The position numbers and the translations under genes are program-made. Below the pieces are notes generated by a model that was given only the letters and a program-made list of their open reading frames with translations, had not been told where the DNA came from and ran no database searches. From Lacipirellula limnantheis (GTDB lineage Bacteria; Planctomycetota; Planctomycetia; Pirellulales; Lacipirellulaceae), in contig NZ_CP036339.1 in assembly GCF_007746075.1 (NCBI RefSeq), forward strand, positions 2,490,885 to 2,554,884: a stretch of 64,000 nucleotides of DNA, read 5' to 3'. Below, one piece after another: positions 34,578 to 42,998 of the stretch. The stretch's first letter is position 1. Each line of letters starts with the position of its first letter.

Positions 34578-36865
34578 CGCAATATCTCCTCTCCAGTTGC
34601 CGGTAAACTCAGAAAAGTCGCCGCCTCGGCGTTCGCATAAGACAACGCGTTCTTCACCGCCGTCCAGGCGGCAATGCCGAGCATCAGCGGCGGTTCGCCG
34701 ACCGCTTTGCTGCGGCGGATGTTTTGGACGTTATCGTTGTTATCGAACAGCGCCAGGCGAAAGTCGATAGGAACGTCGGTGACGGCGGGGATTTTGTAGG
34801 TCGTCGGCGAGTGGCTTAGCAGCGCTCCCTGGGCGTTGTACTCGAGCGCCTCGGCGGTTACCCAGCCCATCCCCTGGATAAAGCCGCCGATGATCTGCCC
34901 GCGGTCGACGCCGGGGTTGATCGAGCGGCCGATGTCGATCAGCAGGTCGGCTCGCGCGACGGTCAACTCGCCGGTGAAGCGGTCGATCGCCACCTCAACG
35001 GCGGCGGCGCCTTGCGTGTAGTAGAAAAAGGGGGTGCCGCGGCCAGTTTCACGGTTGAAGTCGATCCCCGGCGTGGCGAAGAAGCCGCGGGCGCCGAGAT
35101 CGACCCGTTCGCGACGGGCCTCGTCGCACAGCGGGCCAAAGGCGATCCGCACTTCAGGGCGGCGGCGATCGTAGACGACGTTCTCGGCGAAGACGACATG
35201 CCGCGGCGACGGCGTGAGTCCTTCCGCTTTATCGGACAGCCGGTCGGCGGCGAACTTCTTCAGCCGGCGCTTGATCTGCTGGCAGGCCTGCACTGCGGCG
35301 GCGCCGTTGAGATCGGTGCTGGCCGACGCGGCGGTAGGCGACGTGTTGTTGTTCTTCTCGGTAGAAGTCGGCATCAGCCGCACCCGCGACGGGTCGAGGC
35401 CGAACTCGTCGGCCACCATCTGCCGGATCTTCGTGTTGAGTCCCTGGCCCATCTCCGTGCCGCCCGTGGAGACCTGCACCGTGCCGTCGGTGTAGAGGTT
35501 GACCAACGCGTTTCCCTGATTGAGGAACTTCGAGGTAAAACTGATGCCGAACTTCATGCCGGTGAGCGCGAGGCCGCGGAGAGTGAGCGGATCGCTCGCG
35601 TTGCGGCGGGCAATCTCCGCGCGGCGGGCGTGGTATTGCGACGAGGCGGCGAGCTGCTCGAAGATCTCTGGGAGGTGATTCTTCTCGACAATCTGGCCGT
35701 AAGGGGTGACATTGCGGTCGGCGACGCCGTAGACATTCGCGCGGCGCACGTCGTAAGCGTCGAGCGCTAGGTGCTGGGCGATCGACTCGATGATGTTCTC
35801 GGTCGCCGCCATCGCCTGCGGGCCGCCGAAGCCGCGGAACGCCGTGTTCGACGGCAGGTTCGTGAAGCAGATCCGGCCGCGGAAATCGGCGTGGGGAATG
35901 TAGTAGGCGTTGTCGGCGTGGAGCAGCGTTCGCTCCATGATCGACGGCGACAGGTCGAGCGAGCAGCCGCCGTTAGAGAAGAACTCGTACTTCAGCGCGT
36001 GGATGCGGCCATCGCGTTCGAAGCCGACCGCCCAGCGGACGAGATACGGGTGCCGCTTGCCCGTCGAACACATATCGGTGTCTTTGTCGAAGATCACCCG
36101 CGCGGCGCGGCCCGTTTTGCGGGCGACGAGCGCCGCCATCATCGCGGGGATCGCCGCCTGCGTCTCTTTGCCGCCGAAGCCGCCTCCCATCCGCTTCGTG
36201 ACGCAGACGACGTCGTGAAAGCCGACGCCGAGCATCTCGGCGACGACGGTTTGAATCTCCGTGGGGTTCTGCGTCGAGCTGTGGACGACCATCTGGCCCT
36301 CTTCGCCCGGGTAGGCGATCGCGGCCTGCGACTCCAGATAAAACTGCTCCTGCCCGCCGATGTGGAACGTGCCGCTGAGCCGATGAGGCGCCTTGGCCAG
36401 TTCCGCCTCGATCTCGCCGCCGCGCGCGATGCGGCGTTCGACGCCGAGGAAGCGCTGCTGGTCGATGGATTCTTCCAGCGAGAGAAGCGGCGGCTCTTCG
36501 GCGTAAGCAAGTTTCACCGCCGCGATGCCGCGGTGGAGAGCCTCGCGAGTCTCCGCAGCGACAATGGCGACCGGCTGACCGACGTAAAGCAGCCGACCGT
36601 CGGCCAGTAACGGCTCGTCGGCCGCCAGCGGGCCGAACATGTTATGAGCGGGAACGTCTGCAACCGTGTAAACGGCGACGACGCCGGGGATCGCGCGGGC
36701 GGCCGCCGCATCAATGCCGGTGAGCGCGCCGCAGGCGATCGGGCTCGGCAAGAACCCAACGTGCAGCTCCCCCGCGATCGACGGCACGTCGTCGAGGTAG
36801 TAGGCTTGGCCAGTGACATGACCGACGGCGGAGTCATGCGGGATGGTGGTTCCAACGCTAGGCAT
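34517..36865 (-). CDS. xdhB: Xanthine dehydrogenase, molybdopterin-binding subunit
   Basis: The 782-residue subunit carries the molybdenum active site that hydroxylates hypoxanthine and xanthine. Family motifs include GQAYYLDDVP, QEQFYLESQAAIAYP, RMGGGFGGKE (about 235-244), FTNLPSNTAFRGFGGPQAM and GGTEMGQGLNTK. The catalytic Glu lies in VGEPPLMLG (near 735). The C-terminal end extends into the overlap with the DUF1559-like gene. It partners with xdhA, 193 bases upstream on the same strand, with a dispersed inverted repeat between them. Its cofactor would need the moaA/moaD/moaE products and xdhC. Confidence 0.95.
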   Translation of the reverse strand: MPSVGTTIPHDSAVGHVTGQAYYLDDVPSIAGELHVGFLPSPIACGALTGIDAAAARAIPGVVAVYTVADVPAHNMFGPLAADEPLLADGRLLYVGQPVAIVAAETREALHRGIAAVKLAYAEEPPLLSLEESIDQQRFLGVERRIARGGEIEAELAKAPHRLSGTFHIGGQEQFYLESQAAIAYPGEEGQMVVHSSTQNPTEIQTVVAEMLGVGFHDVVCVTKRMGGGFGGKETQAAIPAMMAALVARKTGRAARVIFDKDTDMCSTGKRHPYLVRWAVGFERDGRIHALKYEFFSNGGCSLDLSPSIMERTLLHADNAYYIPHADFRGRICFTNLPSNTAFRGFGGPQAMAATENIIESIAQHLALDAYDVRRANVYGVADRNVTPYGQIVEKNHLPEIFEQLAASSQYHARRAEIARRNASDPLTLRGLALTGMKFGISFTSKFLNQGNALVNLYTDGTVQVSTGGTEMGQGLNTKIRQMVADEFGLDPSRVRLMPTSTEKNNNTSPTAASASTDLNGAAAVQACQQIKRRLKKFAADRLSDKAEGLTPSPRHVVFAENVVYDRRRPEVRIAFGPLCDEARRERVDLGARGFFATPGIDFNRETGRGTPFFYYTQGAAAVEVAIDRFTGELTVARADLLIDIGRSINPGVDRGQIIGGFIQGMGWVTAEALEYNAQGALLSHSPTTYKIPAVTDVPIDFRLALFDNNDNVQNIRRSKAVGEPPLMLGIAAWTAVKNALSYANAEAATFLSLPATGEEILRCLSFQVPKHPGSPKTASHT

Positions 36866-36879
36866 CTTTTTTTAGTTCT

Positions 36880-37051
36880 ATTAACCACGAAGGCACTAAG
36901 GCACGAAGAAAAGACTTTGCACCGCTGATTGACGCTGATGTTTCGCTAATGAAAACAATTGACTTATAAGCGTCAACTTAGCGTTCATTAGTGGTGCTAA
37001 TTCTTTCACTTGCTTCCAGTCTTCTTCGTGTCTTTGTGCCTTCGTGGTTCA
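36880..37051. repeat. Dispersed imperfect inverted repeat (AACCACGAAG type), copy D, between xdhA and xdhB
   Basis: Outer arms TTAACCACGAAGGCACTAAG (36881 onward) and CTTTGTGCCTTCGTGGTT (37031-37048) are nearly complementary. Inner arms CGCTGATTGACGCTGATG and GCGTCAACTTAGCGTTCATTAG also pair. The layout is the same as copy B. It sits within a gene pair that should be co-transcribed, so the hairpin probably ends up inside the mRNA. Confidence 0.72.
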
Positions 37052-37058
37052 AGTATTT

Positions 37059-38627
37059 CTATGCAGGAGCCAAGTGGCCCTGTGTCTGGTGGTAAAACTT
37101 CAGCAGCACGTTGCGCGTCAGTTGCCGGCGGTACTCGGCGGAGCCGCGGACGTCGTCGATCGGCGTCACTTCGCTCACCGCGATGTCGCCGGCGGTCTGC
37201 ATCGTTTCGAGCGTGAGCGGTTCGCCGACGAGAAAGCGTTCGGTCTGCTTCGCTCGCAACACCGTCGGGCCGACGGCGCCGAAGGCGATGCTTGCCTGTG
37301 TAATCGCGTCGCCTTCGAGTTGCATCCTTACGGCGGCGGTGAAGCCAGAGATATCGAGATCGCGGCGACGCGAAACCTTATAAAGTCGTAGCAGGTCGTC
37401 GTGCTTAGGGCGGGGGATCCGGACGCCCATAACCAACTCGCCAGGCTTGAGATCTGTTTGCTTGTAGCCGTGATAGAAGTCGTTGATATTAATCACTCGC
37501 ATGTCATCCTTGCCCGCAATTACGATGAACGCGTCCATAACGTATAAGAACGGCAAGGAGTCGGCGATGGGTGAAGCGTTGACGATGTTGCCGGCAATTG
37601 TCCCGACGTTGCGGATTTGCCGAGCGCCGAACGTGGCGATGACGCGGGCAAATTCTCCCAGTCCATCTTGGCGGTGACGGCGAGGCGCTGCTTGCTCGGG
37701 CACTTCGTGACCGTTAACTTCTGCCAGATCGGAAAGGATCGGTCTGAGCCTGTGGTCCTTACCTCGACTTGCTACACGTGGTGCGTTGGCGATTGCTATC
37801 AGTATGTCCGTCCACGTAGCTCGCGCCCCTACAGTGATTTCTTCATTGCCGACGCCTACATGATCGAGCTCCGCGATCCGGTTCAGATCGAGAATCGCCG
37901 GCGGGATGCGTCCCGACTTGTTTATACGGACGCCAATATCGGTGGCCCCGGCGACGATGGTGGCGGTTGGGTGCTGGGCGAGAAACTCAAGGGCGCCCGC
38001 GAGCGTCGTGGGACAAGCGGCGACATGCGATTCGCCGAACCACTCGGCGGCCAGCGCCAGTGGCTCGTTGCGCAGCGTTTCAAACTCGGCAAGCAACGGC
38101 GCCGCCGGATAGAGCTCGTTTAGTCGCTCATGCTCCGCGTCGTTGGACTTCATCCCCGCCTCGAGGATCGGCGTGTAGCCGGTGCAGCGGCAGAGGTTGC
38201 CGGTCAGGCCAGTGCGTAGCTCGTTCTCGTCGACCGTTTCCTGTTCTTCCAACAAGCCGGTCATCGCCATCACGAACCCGGGCGTGCAGAAGCCGCACTG
38301 CGAGCCATGGCAGTCGACCATCGCCTGCTGCACCGAATTGAGCGTCCCGTCGCGACGGAGCCCTTCGACCGTAACAACGTGCGTGCCGTCGAGCTGGAAG
38401 AGGAACTGAATGCACGAATCAATTGGGACGTAGTGGAACTCACCTCGCGCGAAATCTGGCCGACCAACGAGCGTTGTACACGCGCCGCAGTCCCCTTCGC
38501 TGCAAACGATCTTCGTGCCGATCAGTCCGCAGTGGAGTCGCAAATAGTCCGACAGCGACACGAACGTAGCACGACCGCTGACTTCGTGTCGTTGGCCGTT
38601 AATAAACAGGAGAAGATGGTCGCGCAT
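37059..38627 (-). CDS. xdhA: Xanthine dehydrogenase, 2Fe-2S and FAD subunit
   Basis: A 522-residue electron-transfer subunit. Residues 1-165 bind two [2Fe-2S] clusters: Cys42, Cys47, Cys50 and Cys72, then Cys111, Cys114, Cys146 and Cys148. The FAD domain has IVAGATDIGVRINK and FGARQIRNVGTIAGNIVNAS, and the CO-dehydrogenase-like C-terminal part ends near 500. An insertion of about 42 residues (about 278-320, HRLRPILSDLAEVNGHEVPE and flanks) interrupts the FAD domain just before FGARQIRN. It is absent from the family as I know it, and the frame stays open. It may be a surface loop. Confidence 0.93.
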   Translation of the reverse strand: MRDHLLLFINGQRHEVSGRATFVSLSDYLRLHCGLIGTKIVCSEGDCGACTTLVGRPDFARGEFHYVPIDSCIQFLFQLDGTHVVTVEGLRRDGTLNSVQQAMVDCHGSQCGFCTPGFVMAMTGLLEEQETVDENELRTGLTGNLCRCTGYTPILEAGMKSNDAEHERLNELYPAAPLLAEFETLRNEPLALAAEWFGESHVAACPTTLAGALEFLAQHPTATIVAGATDIGVRINKSGRIPPAILDLNRIAELDHVGVGNEEITVGARATWTDILIAIANAPRVASRGKDHRLRPILSDLAEVNGHEVPEQAAPRRHRQDGLGEFARVIATFGARQIRNVGTIAGNIVNASPIADSLPFLYVMDAFIVIAGKDDMRVININDFYHGYKQTDLKPGELVMGVRIPRPKHDDLLRLYKVSRRRDLDISGFTAAVRMQLEGDAITQASIAFGAVGPTVLRAKQTERFLVGEPLTLETMQTAGDIAVSEVTPIDDVRGSAEYRRQLTRNVLLKFYHQTQGHLAPA

Positions 38628-38723
38628 GGGCAGGTGTGGCGTTCGACCCCCAGCCGAGATAGCCGGAGCAATACAGGGGAACCTGGTTGTTGATCGTCAC
38701 GCCATTCGGTTTCCGGCTGAACT

Positions 38724-38751
38724 TTGGGAAACCGCTGACCATGACTATAAT
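38724..38751 (+). promoter_or_regulatory. Promoter of the ureide-degradation genes allC-allE
   Basis: TTGGGA (38724-38729) and a perfect TATAAT (38746-38751) are separated by 16 bases. Transcription would begin near 38758, 40 bases before the GTG start of allC. The 170-base gap between divergent xdhA and allC would also hold the xdhA promoter and any shared operator. Confidence 0.6.
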
Positions 38752-38797
38752 CTGCTCGCACCGCCCGACCCCTCCAATTATCGGCTTTAGGTAACCT

Positions 38798-40054
38798 GTG
38801 GTCAATGAACGTTCGCTATGGCAGCGGCTTGCCGCCGACGTGCTGCAATGCTGCGACGACTTGGGTCGCTTCAGCGACGAATCCGGACGCCTGACGCGGA
38901 CGTTTTGCTCTCCAGCGATGCGCGACGCCCATCGACGTGTCACCGAGTGGATGCAAGCGGCCGGCATGAGCGTTCGGGTCGACGCCGCCGGCAATCTCCT
39001 CGGGACGTTCCTGACGCCTGGGTGCAATGCGCACCGACGGGTCGTGATCGGCTCGCACCTCGACACCGTCGTCGATGCGGGTAGATACGACGGCACGCTC
39101 GGCGTGATAATGGGGATTGCCGTGATCGAAGCCCTCCGCGAGTCGGAGCATGCGTTGCCGTGGGCGATGGAGGTCATCGGGTTTTCGGAAGAGGAGGGCG
39201 TACGTTTTCGGACGCCCTTCATCGGCAGCCGGGCGCTTGCCGGCGCGATCGGCATGGGAATGCTGGCGCTGTGCGATGAACATGGCATCAGCGTCGCGCA
39301 GGCGCTCAGCCACTTTGGATGTGACCCGTCAGCAATCGACGGTTGCCGCGCAACGCGCGACTCGATCGTCGCCTACATCGAACCCCACATCGAGCAGGGC
39401 CCATTGCTCGAGTCGCTCGACGAACCCCTCGGCATCGTAACAGCCATCGCGGGCCAAACGAGGCTAACGGTCGAGTGGGCAGGGGAGGGGGGCCACGCCG
39501 GAACGGCGCCGATGAATCTGCGGAACGACCCGCTGCCGATTGCTGGTCGGTGGGCCGTTGCCGTGGAGGAGACGGCGCGGTCGACGCCGGGCCTCGTGGC
39601 GACCGTCGGCCGACTGAACGTCGACCCCAACGTGCCGAACTGCATTCCGCGGTGCGTCACCGCTTCGCTCGACGTGCGACATCAAGTCGACGTCGTCCGA
39701 ACGGCCGCCGTAGATAAATTGGTTGGGCTCGCGGAAGAATTGGCGCGCGACGCGAACCTGGCAATGCGCGTGGAGCGGCAACACGAGCATGCGGCCGTGG
39801 CGATGGACGGGAGGCTTCAAGAATTGCTCTCCGCGGCGGCGTCGCACTCAAGCCGCACGCCGCCACGGATGGTCAGCGGGGCCGGTCACGACGCCGGCGT
39901 TGTCGCTGCCGTGGCGCCGTCGGCGATGCTCTTCCTCCGTAGTCCGGGAGGCGTCAGCCACCATCCTCTCGAAGCCGTGAAAGAAAGCGATGTGGCCCTT
40001 GGCATCGAATCGCTGGTACATTTCATCCGCATGATCGCTGCCGAGGGGCAGTGA
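38798..40054 (+). CDS. allC: Allantoate amidohydrolase
   Basis: A 418-residue M20-type Zn/Mn hydrolase that releases ammonia from allantoate, giving (S)-ureidoglycine. The GTG start at 38798 has AGG 7 bases upstream. Metal-site motifs are GSHLDTVVDAGRYDGTLGV (His87, Asp98), EVIGFSEEEGVRF (Glu pair near 132), IEPHIEQGPLLE and the C-terminal GVSHHPLE. GAGHDAGVVAAVAP is the substrate region. N-carbamoyl-amino-acid hydrolases look alike. The neighbouring allE makes allantoate the likely substrate. Confidence 0.88.
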   Translation: MVNERSLWQRLAADVLQCCDDLGRFSDESGRLTRTFCSPAMRDAHRRVTEWMQAAGMSVRVDAAGNLLGTFLTPGCNAHRRVVIGSHLDTVVDAGRYDGTLGVIMGIAVIEALRESEHALPWAMEVIGFSEEEGVRFRTPFIGSRALAGAIGMGMLALCDEHGISVAQALSHFGCDPSAIDGCRATRDSIVAYIEPHIEQGPLLESLDEPLGIVTAIAGQTRLTVEWAGEGGHAGTAPMNLRNDPLPIAGRWAVAVEETARSTPGLVATVGRLNVDPNVPNCIPRCVTASLDVRHQVDVVRTAAVDKLVGLAEELARDANLAMRVERQHEHAAVAMDGRLQELLSAAASHSSRTPPRMVSGAGHDAGVVAAVAPSAMLFLRSPGGVSHHPLEAVKESDVALGIESLVHFIRMIAAEGQ

Positions 40055-40076
40055 CACTAACAGCGCAGTCCGCCCC

Positions 40077-40835
40077 ATGAGCCAAGCAGCGATGGATGTT
40101 TTTGGAACGACACGCAGTCGCGTGACAGCTCAGCACGCTCTGATCACGCCCGACGCTTGGGTGTGGCAGGACCTCCCCGGATGGCGCGGGGCCAAAGGAG
40201 TCGTCCACATCTCGCCTCAAATGGGCGCTCGCTTCGCGCAGACCAGCGTCGCCCTTGAGCCAGGCGGCTTCACCGCCGGCGCTGCCGACGGAGTGGAGCG
40301 CGTGGTTTGGGTTCGCGCTGGTCAAGTCTCGCTAAAACTTCCCGGAGGCGCGTCCTATAAGCTTGAAGCCGAAGGGTTCGCCTACCTCCCGCCCGACCGC
40401 CCGCATGAACTGAAAGCGATTGCCGCGAGCAATCTCGTCGTGTTCGAGAAACGCTATCAAAAGGCCGCGTTTGAACTTCCCGACGCCGTGGTCGGCAAGA
40501 CGACTGATGTCCAGGGGGCGCCATTCATGGGCGACTCGGCCGCGCGGCTGCAAACGTTGCTGCCGACCGACGAGCGGTTCGACCTCGCGATGAACGTCTT
40601 CACCTACGATCCCGGCGCGACGCTGCCGCAGGTGGAGATCCACGTCATGGAGCATGGACTCGTGATGCTCGATGGGATGGGCGTCTATCGCCTCGGCGAG
40701 TCGTGGTATCCAGTTTCGCAGGACGATATCATCTGGATGGCCGCCTACTGTCCGCAATGGTTCGTCGCCATGGGCAAAACGCCGGCGAGATATCTGTACT
40801 ACAAGGACGTCAACCGCGATCCGCTTGCATCGTAG
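40077..40835 (+). CDS. allE: (S)-ureidoglycine aminohydrolase
   Basis: The 252-residue double-cupin protein (AllE/YlbA type) removes the second ammonia, converting (S)-ureidoglycine to (S)-ureidoglycolate. The C-terminal cupin carries the family signature NVFTYDPGATLPQVEIHVME with metal-binding Glu/His, GMGVYRLGESWYPV, WMAAYCPQWFVAMG and the ending YLYYKDVNRDP. The N-terminal cupin (about 40-125) has PGGASYKLEAEGFAYLPPDR. It follows allC after 22 bases on the same strand. Together with XdhAB this covers parts of purine-to-glyoxylate degradation. Urate oxidase, HIU hydrolase and allantoinase are not in the window. Confidence 0.93.
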   Translation: MSQAAMDVFGTTRSRVTAQHALITPDAWVWQDLPGWRGAKGVVHISPQMGARFAQTSVALEPGGFTAGAADGVERVVWVRAGQVSLKLPGGASYKLEAEGFAYLPPDRPHELKAIAASNLVVFEKRYQKAAFELPDAVVGKTTDVQGAPFMGDSAARLQTLLPTDERFDLAMNVFTYDPGATLPQVEIHVMEHGLVMLDGMGVYRLGESWYPVSQDDIIWMAAYCPQWFVAMGKTPARYLYYKDVNRDPLAS

Positions 40836-40900
40836 CAATTTCTATTCTCGGTGCTGAACCGGGCGCGATGCGAACCATGGCAGGCGAATAGGCATCGTTC

Positions 40901-41083
40901 ATGTCGCAACGTTTTACGCATCTGTGGCGCGTCAAAACCACGCTCGCACGGCGTAAGGACGAACCGTGTCGCGTAATTGTGCGGGGGCGCGGACCAGGGC
41001 CGCGTAACATCCTGGTTGAATTTGGCGATGGCTATCGCGTCGTGACGCACCGCTACGCCATCCGGCAACAGCAAGCGGGCTGA
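40901..41083 (+). CDS. Small basic protein of about 60 residues
   Basis: MSQRFTHLWRVKTTLARRKD opens a short basic protein with the core PCRVIVRGRGPGPRNILVEF and the end RVVTHRYAIRQQQ. The alternation of hydrophobic and charged residues suggests a small beta-barrel fold (SH3- or KOW-like), possibly nucleic-acid-binding, but that is inference. The ribosome-binding site is weak. It lies 65 bases after allE on the same strand. Confidence 0.55.
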   Translation: MSQRFTHLWRVKTTLARRKDEPCRVIVRGRGPGPRNILVEFGDGYRVVTHRYAIRQQQAG

Positions 41084-41133
41084 CGGCACACGGTCTTGCC
41101 TACGACGCCAGCCGAGGCGCCGCCGATTGCGGT

Positions 41134-41400
41134 TCAATTGGCGAATGGATTGAAGCCTGATCGGGACCCCGCGTCGGTTCTCATCTTCACGGGATTGATG
41201 GTATTAACGTCTAGCGGTTCGCTCGCGGCTTGGGTCACGTCGAGAACTCGCGTGGTCGAGACTGTTGCGGGCCGTTGCGGCCTCGCGGGCGGCGACGGGG
41301 CCGGCGTCGGCGGTCGAATGGACGAAACGGTTAGCGGCAAGGGGTCGCTGCAACCGAATGACACGCCGCAGACTGCGGCAAAAGCTAGGCAAGTGCGCAT
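41134..41400 (-). CDS. Small lipoprotein
   Basis: An 88-residue precursor, MRTCLAFAAVCGVSFGCSDP, with a lipobox-like VSFGC and lipidation at Cys17. It is supported by an excellent AAAGGAG site 7 bases before the ATG. The mature part is rich in Pro, Ser and Thr and mostly unstructured. No family was recognised. The 273 bases between it and the next gene (41401-41673) show nothing else. Confidence 0.6.
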   Translation of the reverse strand: MRTCLAFAAVCGVSFGCSDPLPLTVSSIRPPTPAPSPPARPQRPATVSTTRVLDVTQAASEPLDVNTINPVKMRTDAGSRSGFNPFAN

Positions 41401-41673
41401 GACTTACTCCTTTGGCGGGTCGCAAGCTTTGCGAAGGCGGGACGTTCGGCCTTGGCGGTCGAACGGGTGGGCGGGGATGGCGCTCAGCGCCACGACTTCA
41501 AAATAGCAAGGAGGCCCGGCGAGCACCAGAAGTTTTGCGACGATCGATTCGCTGCTGGCATCGCGATCCAGGAAGAGTGCGGCGTTTCGGCAAGACTGCT
41601 AAAGACGCAAAGTTCGATGCAGGTACGCGCGCACCTTTGCCTCGCTGGTCTTTTGCGCGATGGCCGATGGCGC

Positions 41674-42687
41674 TCAACGCATGATGGTGGCGTCGACGGA
41701 CGGTTCTTCAGCGGCGGCCTGGCGAATCCCGGCCGCCGGCACGATCGCAGGAGTCGCAGCAGGCACGCCGGCGGGCGCTGCGCTCGGCCAAGCGGTCACG
41801 TTGGGGGCGTCGGCCAGCTCCGTCGGTTGCTGATACTTCGCCGCCGCCTGGGCAAACGGTTCGGCCCCCACGGCTGGCGCCGGCGTCACGGCATCGACCA
41901 CGTGACCCAATCCCGCGCCTGCGAGCGAGAAGACGAGACTCGACCCGGGAACCAGGTACGCCGTTTGTCCCCCAATCTCGCTTCCATACTTCGGATAGAG
42001 GGCATCGCGCGCGGCGAGTTGCTCGTCGTACGTGCCGTTGAGCGCGACATATTCGTAAACTTCGCTCTTTGCCGCCTTGCCTGGGAAGAGCGTTAGCACC
42101 GGGAGCGAATAGATCGAAGCGTATGTGCCGGGATGCTCTCGCCAGCGCACGTTCTTCGCTTGTGCCCCTTGTTCGACGGCGATCGCGGGGATGTCCGAGT
42201 AGACGTAGATGCTGTCGGAGTATGGATTGTACGAGTCGCCGCCGACCAACCCGCTAAAGACGCGCCCCGGCAGAATCGTGTAACCGAGCGTACGGAGTGC
42301 GCCGACCGTATAGCGCCAACCGGCGCCAACGCTTTTGTTGTCCACCAACCGCCGCCACTCCCCGCCGGGATCGTATTGATTGATGCGGACCTTCGTCGAT
42401 TCCATGCCGTTGGCGGCGAGATACTCGGCAAGCTTTTCTTCCGTCTCGGGCGAGACGTCGTGATTCGAGGCGCGGCGATCCCAGAGCGCAATCTTCTCGG
42501 GAATGCCGAAAACCCACCCGACCCCATCGATGAACCTGTGCGGCCGACCGTGCTCGATCTGCGGCTCTCCATCTAGACTGGCCGCCGCATAGTTCCCGTT
42601 CGATTGATCAAACCGCGGCACGCGGCCGGCGGCGCAACCGAGCGCACAAACCGAAGCGAACATCGCGACCGCGAGAGTCGATTTCAC
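41674..42687 (-). CDS. Putative lipoprotein of unknown function
   Basis: 337 residues from a GTG start at 42687, preceded by AGGAA 9 bases upstream. The N-terminus (MKSTLAVAMFASVCALGCAA) is a lipoprotein signal with the Cys at residue 18. The body contains RFIDGVGWVFGIPEKIALWD, LFPGKAAKSEVYEYVALNGT and GYTILPGRVFSGLVGGDSYN. The His/Asp/Tyr-rich middle resembles proteins placed in the planctomycete envelope, but I recognise no family. The last 80 residues are Ala/Pro-rich. Confidence 0.68.
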   Translation of the reverse strand: MKSTLAVAMFASVCALGCAAGRVPRFDQSNGNYAAASLDGEPQIEHGRPHRFIDGVGWVFGIPEKIALWDRRASNHDVSPETEEKLAEYLAANGMESTKVRINQYDPGGEWRRLVDNKSVGAGWRYTVGALRTLGYTILPGRVFSGLVGGDSYNPYSDSIYVYSDIPAIAVEQGAQAKNVRWREHPGTYASIYSLPVLTLFPGKAAKSEVYEYVALNGTYDEQLAARDALYPKYGSEIGGQTAYLVPGSSLVFSLAGAGLGHVVDAVTPAPAVGAEPFAQAAAKYQQPTELADAPNVTAWPSAAPAGVPAATPAIVPAAGIRQAAAEEPSVDATIMR

Positions 42688-42998
42688 AACGGCGGTTCCT
42701 GAGCGGCGCGGAGGGATTGGGACGCAATAAGTATCGAGAGGATCAGAGCGGCGGATTAAACAGTTCTCGCCGGCAACATCCAACAGCGCTTTGCGGCTTG
42801 ACGGACTGCTAGCATTGCCAACGCCGCTGCCGCTTCCTTCGCATGCAACGGCGAAGACAAAACAAGAGAATAGCCGGACCGCCACGCGGTCCGGGCGAAG
42901 CGCCGAGCCGTTCTCCACTTCAGCCCGGAGGACGTGGCCCTCCGGCTAGTGCGTAGGCTTGCTAGCAAATGGCGACGTGACTGCGAGGTTCGCGCCGT
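42688..42998. other. Gap of 311 bases between the lipoprotein gene and the acyl-CoA dehydrogenase gene
   Basis: I see no gene, repeat or clear promoter here. The leader and promoter of the lipoprotein gene must lie in this stretch on the minus strand. Confidence 0.45.

Noticed and set aside
41452..42096. Open frame on the plus strand across the lipoprotein genes
   Set aside because: It is Arg/Gly/Ala-rich without domains. The minus-strand genes have lipoprotein signals and ribosome-binding sites.
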